A stretch of 11,818 nucleotides of DNA from Clostridia bacterium (GTDB taxonomy: Bacteria > Bacillota_A > Clostridia > Oscillospirales > CAG-272): the NCBI GenBank assembly GCA_017453335.1, contig JAFTKI010000115.1, forward strand, positions 1 through 11,818. The letters run 5' to 3'. Numbering within the stretch: position 1 is the first letter of the stretch; the number at the start of each line of letters is the position of its first letter. Below, in pieces: positions 1 through 7,700 of the stretch. The notes below the pieces were generated by a model. That model worked only from the letters and a program-made list of their open reading frames with translations, had not been told where the DNA came from and made no database searches. The position numbers and the translations under genes are program-made.

Positions 1-258
1 GACGCAGACGTGCTGTTTGCTCCCAAAATATCTCGCACCGATACGGGATGGGAAATATTTTACACTGTTCCCTATCGACTCATTCACAGATTTTTTCCGG
101 ATTTTGAGATCAAAAAAGGGAAAACGGTGCGTGCCAACTGCTATAAGTGTGCCGACTTGACCGTCCCCGCTAATTATTTGTCCTGGAATCCTATCGATCA
201 GAGTCCCCTCACCTTCCACAGTCCGGAGTGCTTCGGCTTGATGGAATTCGAAGTATAA
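1..258 (+). CDS. CBM9-like carbohydrate-binding protein, C-terminal part (5' end outside window)
   Basis: The reading frame is open from base 1 and ends at TAA 256-258; the GTG at 10 is just an internal Val codon, so only about the last 85 residues are visible. The fragment has the pattern I associate with the end of family 9-like carbohydrate-binding domains: a GWEIFYTVPY strand, a basic FEIKKGKTVRANCYKC strand, a SWNPI turn, and a closing FHSPECFGLMEFE strand. Such proteins are usually about 200 residues, as stand-alone sugar-binding proteins or as domains of glycosidases, so most of the gene lies to the left. It converges on the hexosaminidase gene and is separated from it by a hairpin terminator 18 bases after its stop. 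Family is inferred from motif pattern only; whether it is fused to a catalytic domain upstream cannot be seen. Confidence 0.72.
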   Translation, partial: DADVLFAPKISRTDTGWEIFYTVPYRLIHRFFPDFEIKKGKTVRANCYKCADLTVPANYLSWNPIDQSPLTFHSPECFGLMEFEV

Positions 259-267
259 CACAAGCTC

Positions 268-322
268 AAAAAAATGGGACACATCATTTTGGAGTTACTC
301 CTACGTGATGTGTCCTATTTTT
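268..322 (+). terminator. Bidirectional hairpin terminator, copy 1 of a three-member repeat family
   Basis: GGACACATCA (277-286) pairs perfectly with TGATGTGTCC (306-315), and inside it GGAG (291-294) pairs with CTCC (298-301) around a 3-base loop. The left flank is A7 (268-274) and the right flank is T5 (318-322), so a U-tract follows the stem on either strand. It lies between two convergent genes and should stop both. It shares 36 of 39 hairpin bases with the copy at 3677-3715, and the homology continues into the tail (TTTTTATATCAA). Confidence 0.85.
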
Positions 323-366
323 ATATCAAAAGCGAGAGGATTACGCCACTTGGAGAACGCAATTCC

Positions 367-2253
367 TTATAACAAGTTAGCGGCAGTTGCATATTTCGAA
401 AATTGCATCCAAAGGAACATTTCGCCGAAACGGTCATCCTCGTTTGGAGTATCGATCAGATACAGTCTTTCTTCCGCCAGCTCCTCGATCGTATCGATCT
501 CACCCGCAATATACGCCGCAATGCGCTTCTTTGCCGTTTCAAATCTTGCGATCGTAGCGCCGTAATGGATATCCTTAACTTCCCAACCAAACGGCTTGTT
601 ATGAAGCATCCACGCCTTGTAATGTGCCTCTCTGAATGCTCTCATTTTCTCGATGATGACGTCGCATTCGGTCACAAACGGCAGAAGAGCTTCTTTATTT
701 CCGCTATCGTATGCCGCCTTCAGCCTAACTCCAAAGTTTGCCTTATTCTCCAAGAGCGACGTCAGCTTCAGCGTAACGTCATACGCCTCGGCAAAAATAC
801 CGAGGTGTCCGTGAGACATCATCTTTTCGCATGCGTTTTTATAATACGTAACCGTATCAAGATCTCTGATATGCTTATCAACAAGGCCTATCAGAGGATC
901 ATTATGTAGTAACGCACGCGACAAGCTCATCAGGTCTCCGTTCGGATGCTGGCACAGCTCCGTTTTCATAATATCATCATAGTCAGCGTTGCAAGCGACT
1001 CTAAAGCACTCTTTTGCGCTGTCAAGATCGAACCCGCCCTTATACTCATAATCCGCATACCATGCAAGTCCCGCAAGAGACAGGATCAAATCAGATTCAT
1101 TCCCTCCCCAGATCGTTGCAATGATCTCTTTGACGCCCATCTCCCGACAAACGTTCAGTGCCGGTATTGAGAATCTAACAGATCTTTCAAAAAGAGGTCC
1201 GCATCCGCTCCACAACCAAATTCCGCCTGCAAACAGCGTATCTTTCTTGCCAAACAGGTCGTGATGCTTTTTCAGGTTGACTCTGTAATATTCCTCATCC
1301 TCCTGGTAGTAATCCCAGAACACCTGTTGGATCCCCTTCGGGATCTTTGCCTTGATCTCATCGGTGAACTCGACGCGCATGTCGTAGTCGTTCAAACGCG
1401 AGAGATCCTTGCCTGCCAGGCGAAAGAACATATCGCTCCACATCATAGGCTCAAGCCCCTCTGCCTCTGCCATTTTGATAACACGACCAAGATGCTCGAA
1501 GTAAATATCCTCCTGAGGTCTGTATCCATTCAGCTTCAAATACGTTCCAAGCCCGACGTCCTTGGTCTCATCCATTCCCACGTGGACTCTTTTTGTGGTA
1601 AAGCACTCCTTCACGGTTTTGAGCATATCCTCGATCAGCCGATACGTTTCGTCTGCTCCCACAAGCATTACACTTGCCGTATCTCTGTAAGCCGCAGCCG
1701 CATCCCATTTCAAATGAGATGCCAGATGACCGAGCACCTGAATGCAAGGGATCAGCTCAATGCCAAGCGCAAGCGCATAGGCATCGATCTCCCGAATCTC
1801 TTCCTTCGTATATCTTCCGCGCATATATCCGAAATAAGGTCTCCCCTCTATTTCGTAGGTATCCTCAGTATACAACATATACATATTGAGACCCATCAGT
1901 GCCATTTTTCGAAGCATTGTTTTCACGGTGCTGACCTTCATGACAGCACCGCCTGTACTCGCCATAGCGCCGTTGAGCTTGAAGATGGGAGATTCGGAAA
2001 GCGTGTACGTTTTCTCGCCGCGCTTGACTGCGTCAACCAAAAACGCAAGGCCACGGAAAAATCTTGCCTTCCCACCACCGTAAACAATACGCGCACACCG
2101 ACCGTCAAGCGTGACCGATAGAATATCCTTTCCACGCTCTTCCACCGACACAACGACATCCGCGTGATCATTGACGAGCGTAATATCAAGATCCTGTGCA
2201 AGCAGGCTTATGCCTCCCAACAATCCATCGGCTTGTTTGAATGCAAACTTCAT
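367..2253 (-). CDS. GH20 beta-N-acetylhexosaminidase (GH20C-like)
   Basis: This 628-residue protein should remove terminal beta-linked GlcNAc or GalNAc from oligosaccharides by substrate-assisted catalysis. A small alpha/beta domain covers residues 1-90. The barrel starts near SPIFKLNGAM (88-97). The sequence HVGMDE (224-229) supplies the Asp228-Glu229 pair, where Glu is the family acid/base and Asp orients the acetamido group. IPCIQVLGH (168-176), MMWSDMF (270-276), VFWDYY (311-316) and IWGGNESD (381-388) are typical of the barrel loops. Residues from about 420 on form a helical C-terminal domain. Length and architecture resemble the roughly 627-residue streptococcal GH20C type rather than large surface hexosaminidases. 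There is no signal peptide, so it is probably cytoplasmic. The ATG at 2253 is favoured by an AGGAGG-type site (2261-2267 on the plus strand) 7 bases upstream and by a perfect promoter. GlcNAc versus GalNAc preference cannot be read from sequence. Confidence 0.9.
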   Translation of the reverse strand: MKFAFKQADGLLGGISLLAQDLDITLVNDHADVVVSVEERGKDILSVTLDGRCARIVYGGGKARFFRGLAFLVDAVKRGEKTYTLSESPIFKLNGAMASTGGAVMKVSTVKTMLRKMALMGLNMYMLYTEDTYEIEGRPYFGYMRGRYTKEEIREIDAYALALGIELIPCIQVLGHLASHLKWDAAAAYRDTASVMLVGADETYRLIEDMLKTVKECFTTKRVHVGMDETKDVGLGTYLKLNGYRPQEDIYFEHLGRVIKMAEAEGLEPMMWSDMFFRLAGKDLSRLNDYDMRVEFTDEIKAKIPKGIQQVFWDYYQEDEEYYRVNLKKHHDLFGKKDTLFAGGIWLWSGCGPLFERSVRFSIPALNVCREMGVKEIIATIWGGNESDLILSLAGLAWYADYEYKGGFDLDSAKECFRVACNADYDDIMKTELCQHPNGDLMSLSRALLHNDPLIGLVDKHIRDLDTVTYYKNACEKMMSHGHLGIFAEAYDVTLKLTSLLENKANFGVRLKAAYDSGNKEALLPFVTECDVIIEKMRAFREAHYKAWMLHNKPFGWEVKDIHYGATIARFETAKKRIAAYIAGEIDTIEELAEERLYLIDTPNEDDRFGEMFLWMQFSKYATAANLL

Positions 2254-2289
2254 GACATATCCTCCTCAAGAAAGAATTCTGTTTCCACC

Positions 2290-2318
2290 ATTATATCAGA
2301 AAGAAAATCAGTTGTCAA
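2290..2318 (-). promoter_or_regulatory. Perfect sigma-A promoter of the GH20 gene
   Basis: Read on the minus strand, TTGACA (2318-2313) and TATAAT (2295-2290) are separated by exactly 17 bases. Transcription should begin near 2283, giving a leader of about 30 bases that contains the ribosome binding site at 2261-2267. It stands back to back with the plus-strand promoter at 2350-2378, with 31 bp between the two -35 boxes. I see no convincing palindromic operator or catabolite-response element in that 31-bp gap. Confidence 0.85.
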
Positions 2319-2349
2319 TCCATTTTCCTGCAAACAGCAAATTTAACCC

Positions 2350-2378
2350 TTGACATTTTTGCGGATTTCGTTTATAAT
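2350..2378 (+). promoter_or_regulatory. Perfect sigma-A promoter of the G1P dehydrogenase gene
   Basis: TTGACA (2350-2355) and TATAAT (2373-2378) are separated by 17 bases. The predicted start is near 2385, giving a leader of about 57 bases before the ATG at 2442. The leader contains a small inverted repeat, CCGT-TT-ACGG at 2401-2410, which is too short to call a riboswitch. The sequences TTGACATTTTT and TATAATGAA recur almost unchanged in the promoter at 3828-3856. Confidence 0.85.
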
Positions 2379-2441
2379 GAAGGAACAATACACGCGCCTG
2401 CCGTTTACGGTTGTCCGCACGTTTGAGAAAGGATTGTTTCC

Positions 2442-3617
2442 ATGATTGAATTTACATGCGGCTGTGCACAAAAAAAGCACCGCGCCCCTCTTGAGGGTTA
2501 CGATATTTCACAAGGTGCAATTGAGAAGATCCCTGCTATCCTCAAGGATTATCACCGCGTTTACGTAGTGGCGGACCAAAACACCTATCGCGTGGCGGGC
2601 GCGCGCGTTGAGGCGATCCTCAAGGAGCACGGAATGCATCACGCAACGCACGTCATTGACCGTAACATCGTCCTTCCCAACTTTGAAACACTTGGGGAGA
2701 TCGTTCTTTACGCACACGATCATGCGGCAAAATCCAACATTTTTGAATACTCTCCCCTCCCCGATCTCATTCTTGCGGTCGGATCGGGAACCATCAACGA
2801 TTCCTGCCGCCTTGCCTCCTATCGCCTGCATCTCCCCTATGCCGTGGTGGGAACGGCACCTTCTATGGACGGCTACGCCTCTGCGGGAACCCCTTTTCTG
2901 CATGATGGCACCAAGTCCACCGTTCAGGCAACCACGCCAAAGTATATTATCGGCGACCTTGACGTGCTCAAGGACGCCCCGTGGGATATGATCCTTGCGG
3001 GAATTGGCGATATGTTCGGTAAATATACGGGGTTGCTCGATTGGGAGCTTGCACGCGATTACAGCGGTGAATATTTTTGCGACAAAATTGCGGCAGACGT
3101 GCTGGACGCAACGAACAAGTGCCTGGAAAACGGATACGCGCTGGAGCAACGCGATCCCGTCAGCATCAAAAACATCATGGAGGGCTTTCTCGTTACGGGA
3201 CTTGGCATGGCGTTCACAGGAAACTCCCGTCCCGCATCGGGCTCGGAGCACATCGTGGCGCACGCATGGGAGCTTTTTGACCTTGAAAAAGGAAGATCAC
3301 CGCATCTGCACGGCTTGGAGGTCTGCGAGGCAACACGCCTCATTGCAATCATGTATCAAATGCTCCTGGAGGAGACCGACGACGAGCATTTGAAGCGACT
3401 GATCACACGTTATCTCCCCTACTTTAATGCGGTTGAGGAGTTTTGCATCAAAATGAAGGTTCCGCCCACGGTCACCGACCGTCAAGAGATTTTGGACGGG
3501 ATTCACCGTGCACTCATCATGCGTGACCGCTACACCATTCTGTTCTATCTGCGCGATCACGGCAAGTTTGAAGAATACGCTAACCGTGCAACCGACCTTT
3601 TGCTGGAGCGATTATAA
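2442..3617 (+). CDS. egsA: sn-glycerol-1-phosphate dehydrogenase (AraM/EgsA family)
   Basis: This 391-residue protein belongs to the iron-alcohol-dehydrogenase/glycerol-dehydrogenase fold. Its bacterial AraM/EgsA members reduce dihydroxyacetone phosphate to sn-glycerol-1-phosphate with NAD(P)H, and the Bacillus subtilis enzyme (about 394 residues) is an Ni-dependent dimer. Seen here are a nucleotide-binding GSGTIND loop (114-120), the APSMDGYAS signature (139-147), and likely metal ligands Asp190 (AGIGD), His270 (GSEH) and His290 (HLHG). The protein is full length and cytoplasmic. The ATG at 2442 follows a GAAAGGA site (2427-2433). It has its own promoter and is followed by two hairpins, so it is probably monocistronic. 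In B. subtilis the homologue sits in the arabinose operon; here it is divergent from a hexosaminidase, so it may serve sugar-phosphate metabolism or make a G1P headgroup. The true substrate is inferred from family. Confidence 0.88.
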   Translation: MIEFTCGCAQKKHRAPLEGYDISQGAIEKIPAILKDYHRVYVVADQNTYRVAGARVEAILKEHGMHHATHVIDRNIVLPNFETLGEIVLYAHDHAAKSNIFEYSPLPDLILAVGSGTINDSCRLASYRLHLPYAVVGTAPSMDGYASAGTPFLHDGTKSTVQATTPKYIIGDLDVLKDAPWDMILAGIGDMFGKYTGLLDWELARDYSGEYFCDKIAADVLDATNKCLENGYALEQRDPVSIKNIMEGFLVTGLGMAFTGNSRPASGSEHIVAHAWELFDLEKGRSPHLHGLEVCEATRLIAIMYQMLLEETDDEHLKRLITRYLPYFNAVEEFCIKMKVPPTVTDRQEILDGIHRALIMRDRYTILFYLRDHGKFEEYANRATDLLLERL

Positions 3618-3622
3618 AAGCA

Positions 3623-3658
3623 GTTGGTGGAGAACCACCTCACCCAACGCGCCTTTTT
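3623..3658 (+). other. Stem-loop with T5 tract just after the G1P dehydrogenase gene
   Basis: Beginning 5 bases after the stop codon, GGTGG (3626-3630) can pair with CCACC (3635-3639) around an AGAA loop. Alternatively GTTGG (3623-3627) can pair with CCAAC (3644-3648); the two pairings exclude each other because they share bases. A T5 run follows at 3654-3658, but 6 to 15 bases from the stems, so this is a weak terminator candidate. The stronger one is the repeat hairpin just downstream. It could equally be an mRNA 3'-end stabilising structure. Confidence 0.4.
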
Positions 3659-3669
3659 CAAAAGAAATC

Positions 3670-3723
3670 AAAAAACGGACACATCATTTGGGAGTAACTC
3701 CTATGTGATGTGTCCGATTTTTT
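3670..3723 (+). terminator. Bidirectional hairpin terminator, copy 2 of the repeat family
   Basis: The stem CGGACACATCA (3676-3686) pairs with TGATGTGTCCG (3706-3716), and an inner stem GGAG/CTCC closes a 3-base loop. It is flanked by A6 (3670-3675) and T6 (3718-3723), which can extend the stem and give a U-tract on either strand. It ends the G1P dehydrogenase transcript and insulates the AraC gene. The rest of the gap, 3731-3827, is AT-rich and holds only a short GCGC-TCTC-GCGC inverted repeat near 3739-3750. Confidence 0.87.
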
Positions 3724-3827
3724 ATATCAATTATGGAACGCGCTCTCGCGCAGTGTTTCAATTTTCTCTTTGCGTAGTAGTTTTTTCTTCAAAAATAGCA
3801 TTATTTTCCCGATACCTAAAAAAATAA

Positions 3828-3856
3828 TTGACATTTTTTGATATGTGCGCTATAAT
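3828..3856 (+). promoter_or_regulatory. Perfect sigma-A promoter of the AraC/1073-residue gene operon
   Basis: TTGACA (3828-3833), a 17-base spacer and TATAAT (3851-3856) match the consensus exactly. Transcription should start at about 3862-3863, which is the A of the ATG at 3863. The promoter therefore predicts an mRNA with no 5' leader, and it rules out the upstream in-frame GTG at 3845, which lies inside the spacer. Confidence 0.85.
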
Positions 3857-3862
3857 GAAAGC

Positions 3863-4711
3863 ATGGAATATATATTTGATATAGAAAAGCTTGAACAGGT
3901 GCTGTCCGATTTTTACAACAGCACCGGTATTGCCGTTGATTTATACAACGCTTATGAGGAGGACATTGCGCACTCCTCGATCAACTCATCCTACTGTAAG
4001 CATATTCGCACCTGTGCAAAATGCCTTGAGCATTGCAATCAATCCGATTTCATTCACATGAAGGAGGCTTCCTTAAATCGAAAGATCTGCCGTTATACCT
4101 GTCACGCGGGGTTGATGGAAGTGATTTTTCCCATTATTTACGACGACGTATTGATTGCTTATATCCAGATCGGACAGTTTCGTGATGCAGAATGCAGATA
4201 TTCCTCTGCGGATAAGCTGCCGGAAATTGCCGAGAGATACGGGCTCTCCTTGGAGTTATTACGTACGCTTTATGAAGAAACTCCCATTGTTTCCGAAGAA
4301 AAGCTGAACGCACTCTGCCACATTGTCGATATCCTTGTCAAGTCCTTTTGGGTAGATGGCTTAATCACCTACCATCGCAGTATGCTGTCGATCAAAATTG
4401 AGCGTTACGTTGAAGAACACCTGGGAAAGAATATTGGTTTGAATGAAATCTGCAATGCGTTTTTCCTTTCCAAAAATGCAGCATACCGTTTATTTCACAA
4501 TGAGTTTCACACAACGGTCAATGACTTTATCATTCAAAAGCGATTAAAGCGGTCGCAAGAATTATTGCACTCCAACCCCGAGCTTAACGTCACGCAGATC
4601 TCTAATCTCTGCGGCTTTCCCGACTATAATTACTTTATTCGACTTTTTAAAAAGCAGGTTGGAAAAACACCATTGCAATATCGGAAACAATCTCAAGGAG
4701 ACTTATCATGA
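3863..4711 (+). CDS. PocR-domain AraC-family transcriptional regulator
   Basis: This 282-residue regulator has an N-terminal PocR-type sensor domain (about 10-165) and a C-terminal AraC DNA-binding domain (about 175-275). The sensor holds the clustered cysteines typical of the family: Cys45, Cys51, Cys54, Cys58, then Cys76 and Cys80 in ICRYTCHAGL (75-84), followed by the EVIFPI strand. The second helix-turn-helix region, VTQISNLCGFPDYNYFIRLF (243-262), is the canonical AraC signature, followed by KKQVGKTPLQYR. I chose the ATG at 3863 over the in-frame GTG at 3845 because the GTG lies within the -35/-10 spacer; no ribosome binding site precedes either. The stop overlaps the next ATG by 4 bp (ATGA), so the two proteins are coupled. 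PocR domains are named from propanediol utilisation control, but no pdu or cob genes are here, so the ligand is probably a sugar or small metabolite of this locus. Confidence 0.9.
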   Translation: MEYIFDIEKLEQVLSDFYNSTGIAVDLYNAYEEDIAHSSINSSYCKHIRTCAKCLEHCNQSDFIHMKEASLNRKICRYTCHAGLMEVIFPIIYDDVLIAYIQIGQFRDAECRYSSADKLPEIAERYGLSLELLRTLYEETPIVSEEKLNALCHIVDILVKSFWVDGLITYHRSMLSIKIERYVEEHLGKNIGLNEICNAFFLSKNAAYRLFHNEFHTTVNDFIIQKRLKRSQELLHSNPELNVTQISNLCGFPDYNYFIRLFKKQVGKTPLQYRKQSQGDLS

Positions 4712-7700
4712 GCTTTGAAAAATACACGCAGATCTATGACGGAGAACCAAACGGAGTAACGGTCAGGCCCAAAGGGTCAAGCTTTGACGTCTGCTTTGAT
4801 CTGAAGCTCGAGAAAAACAAAAAATATCGTCTTTTCACCGTCGGTGAAACCGAACAGTATTATTTGTGGAAGGACGAGCCCGACTGCCCACGTCTGTATC
4901 ATATGATCACCGATGCACTTGACACAAGGCATGCGATCAGGGACAGATATTGCCTTTCCTTAACCTGCGCCAAATACGAGGACTATTTGAAGCGGATCTA
5001 CAAAAAGATCATGTGGAAACCCGTCCTTTCCTACCTGGATATGAATCCCGTACCAACGGAATGGGAGGCAGGAATTACCGTCAGCGCAAAGGGGCTTTCC
5101 TTCAAGGACGGCGGTTTTCTCCGCATGCGAGTAGACGTGCGCCTCAAGCGCGAGGGAATTGATCCCCGTGAGATAGCATTTCCCGCCGACCAAAGCACAG
5201 TGATCGACTTTCCGGCAGGAAGCTATATAGGCAAGCGCCTTTGTGTTCCACTTCAAATTCCCGAAAACGCCGCGCACGTGGGCGTGTTTATTGAAGGAAA
5301 GGGCTACCGCGGAGAGTGCTATATTGAACAACCCTTTTTGTCGGCATCGGGGCAAAATCTTTTGCCCTCCTTTAACGAAAGCGTGCAGGATTGCACGCAC
5401 ATGGATTGGGCTGCTCAGTATCTCAGCCGCAAAGAACTCCCCGAATTCAAGATACGCCTGAACGGCAAGCTGATCTATCGCGGCGAGGTCTTCGAGCGCT
5501 GTCACAGACATTCCGAGTGGGAGATCACGCTTCCCCAAAAAGCGCTTACCGAGCACAACACGCTCTCCTACGAGCTCATCTCCGATTATCACGATCCCCT
5601 GCCCTACACCTTTTACGAGGTGGGTGTCATTGAGCAACCTGCCGCGGAGCTTTCTGTCCTCGCCGTGTCTCATGCCGCCCCCGTGGGCGGAAAAGCACGA
5701 GTGCTTGTACATACCGAACGCCCCAATCTTCGCGTGGAGCTGATCACGCAGGGAGACGCCCTTTCCGCAAAAAAGGAATGGTTCTTTCGGGAAAAGGGGC
5801 TTCATGGCATGCTTCTTGATTGCAACAAGCTTTGCCAAAACGCCGCCTTCCGTCTTGTGTGGACAGGCGGCGAGGCAAGTGGAAGCGTGGATCGGATCGT
5901 TCAAAAAACAGAGGACGGTGTGATCACGGGAACGGGAGATATGGTCTACATCTGTCAAGATGACGAAAGCATGGAGGAATACCTTGCGTGGTATATTTCC
6001 AACGGCATAGGCGACCTCGTTACCATTCGTCCCACCTACCGCTGGTCCGGAACCAAGCTTTTAAACAAAGTCGTATTGAAAAAGTTCTGCAAGCTGATGA
6101 GAGAGCTTGATATGAAATATGTGCTCATGACCGACGGCAGAGAGCTCCCCGGGATCTCCGCTCAGCCCGACGAGAATCTGTTGCGCGGCAAAGGCTTTCT
6201 CGGTATTCAACAGCACGAGCGTGACGGTGCGCAATTTTATTGGGACCGTAAGGATGCTACAAGTTTGTTTGACGAGCAGGTGATCGATCTGACGCACTAT
6301 GCGTATTTGGAGGATCCCACGCACACAAACTCCCAATACAGCAACGGAAACTACCATTACCGTAACGACGGCATGAACATTTATGCCGACAGACGGTTGC
6401 TTGACGATTACCGGGACGAGCACAAAAAGAACGTTGCCTCTCTCAGCGTCTCAAAGGAAGCACGGGATACCCGTCACACGGGACCTGCATGTACCTTCAA
6501 ATACATGGCAGAGGCAGGATACTCATGGCTCGGTGCCGAAACGATGTACCAGACCATGGAGCCGATCATGGGATTTTTGCGCGGCGTAGCAAAGGAATAC
6601 AACATGCCTGCCTACGGCGTCCACCATGCAGTACAATGGTCGTCCACCCCTCACCAAAGTCCTGCGCGCTACCGCCGCTACCGTTTGGCACTGTATGCCT
6701 CCTATATGCAGGGCGCGACCGACATCAATACGGAGGAGGGGCTTTGGCACCTTGAGGAATACTACGAGCACCATCACCGCTTTGGAGAAGCCTGCAAAAA
6801 TCACCTTGCACAGCAACAAGACTTTTACAAATACGTTTCCACGCATACGAGAAGCGGAAGCTTTTATACCCCTATCGCCTTTGTTCACGGACGCGACGAC
6901 GGCATCACGTTTTTTGGCAAAAACAAGACGTGGGGACATTGGGGAGATCCTCAAACGCTTGCCGAGGACAGCTGGGATCTGATTACGGCTGTCTATCCCA
7001 AAGCGCTCCCCGTAGACACCATCTATCTGCACCCATGCCCCGATGACAAGCCCGTGGGCTATCACAGCGGAACGCCTTACGGAAATTTGGACATGATCCC
7101 CGCAGAAGGCAAAACAGAAGTCTTACAGCAATACGGCGCGGCGATCTTTATGGGATACAACCGATGCGAACAAAAGGACGCAAAGAAATATGCCGACTAT
7201 TTGCAAAAAGGCGGGTGTGTATTGCTGACCGATGCGCATTTGACTGTGACCTCCTCCCGTCAAGAACTGTTGGACGGAAGCATCACAGTCAAGAAAAATG
7301 CGCTCGTGATGACGCAGGGCGCTCCAAAATTCAAAAAAGACACCGTTGGCGGTGTTGCGCTAAACGTTTGCACCAATCCCCTGCCTCCCGACGAGGTGCG
7401 TGCCTATACCGACAGCGGAATGCCGCTGGTTTGTGTTTACCGCATTGGAAAGGGAGAGCTGACGGTATTCCACGCAAAGGAATATCCCGCGCATCCCGCC
7501 ATTCGTGCACTTTACGAAAAAGAGATCCAAACGCTTTGTCAAAAGACGGTCGACCGGGAGCCGATCTGGGCAGAGGCAGGCGACGACGTGGAGTTTACCG
7601 TATACCGCCAGGAGGACGAAACGACGCATATCTACCTCCTTGCGGTGGATTGGTACAATTCCCCCGATGTTCTGCGGAATGCACGTCTTCGCTTGGGGAA

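Noticed and set aside
1261..2121. A 286-residue open frame on the plus strand opposite the hexosaminidase gene
   Set aside because: It is antisense to a well-supported GH20 gene, is rich in His, Cys and Arg with no domain pattern, and has no ribosome binding site or promoter.
2319..2349. A catabolite-response element or repressor operator between the divergent promoters
   Set aside because: I find no match to the CcpA site pattern and no convincing dyad; TGC-AAACA-GCA is too short to support a call.
2379..2441. A riboswitch or attenuator in the G1P dehydrogenase leader
   Set aside because: The leader is only about 57 bases with one 4-bp inverted repeat and no terminator, so nothing supports a known riboswitch class.
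2508..3263. A 251-residue minus-strand open frame opposite the G1P dehydrogenase gene
   Set aside because: The plus-strand gene matches a known family over its whole length; the opposite frame looks like a codon-bias shadow.
3845..3862. GTG at 3845 as an earlier start for the AraC regulator
   Set aside because: It lies in the spacer of the perfect promoter and has no ribosome binding site, so it would not be in the transcript from that promoter.
4960..5958. A 332-residue minus-strand open frame inside the 1073-residue gene
   Set aside because: It has no recognisable domain or ribosome binding site, and the plus-strand frame is continuous, coupled to the AraC gene and has a clear start site.
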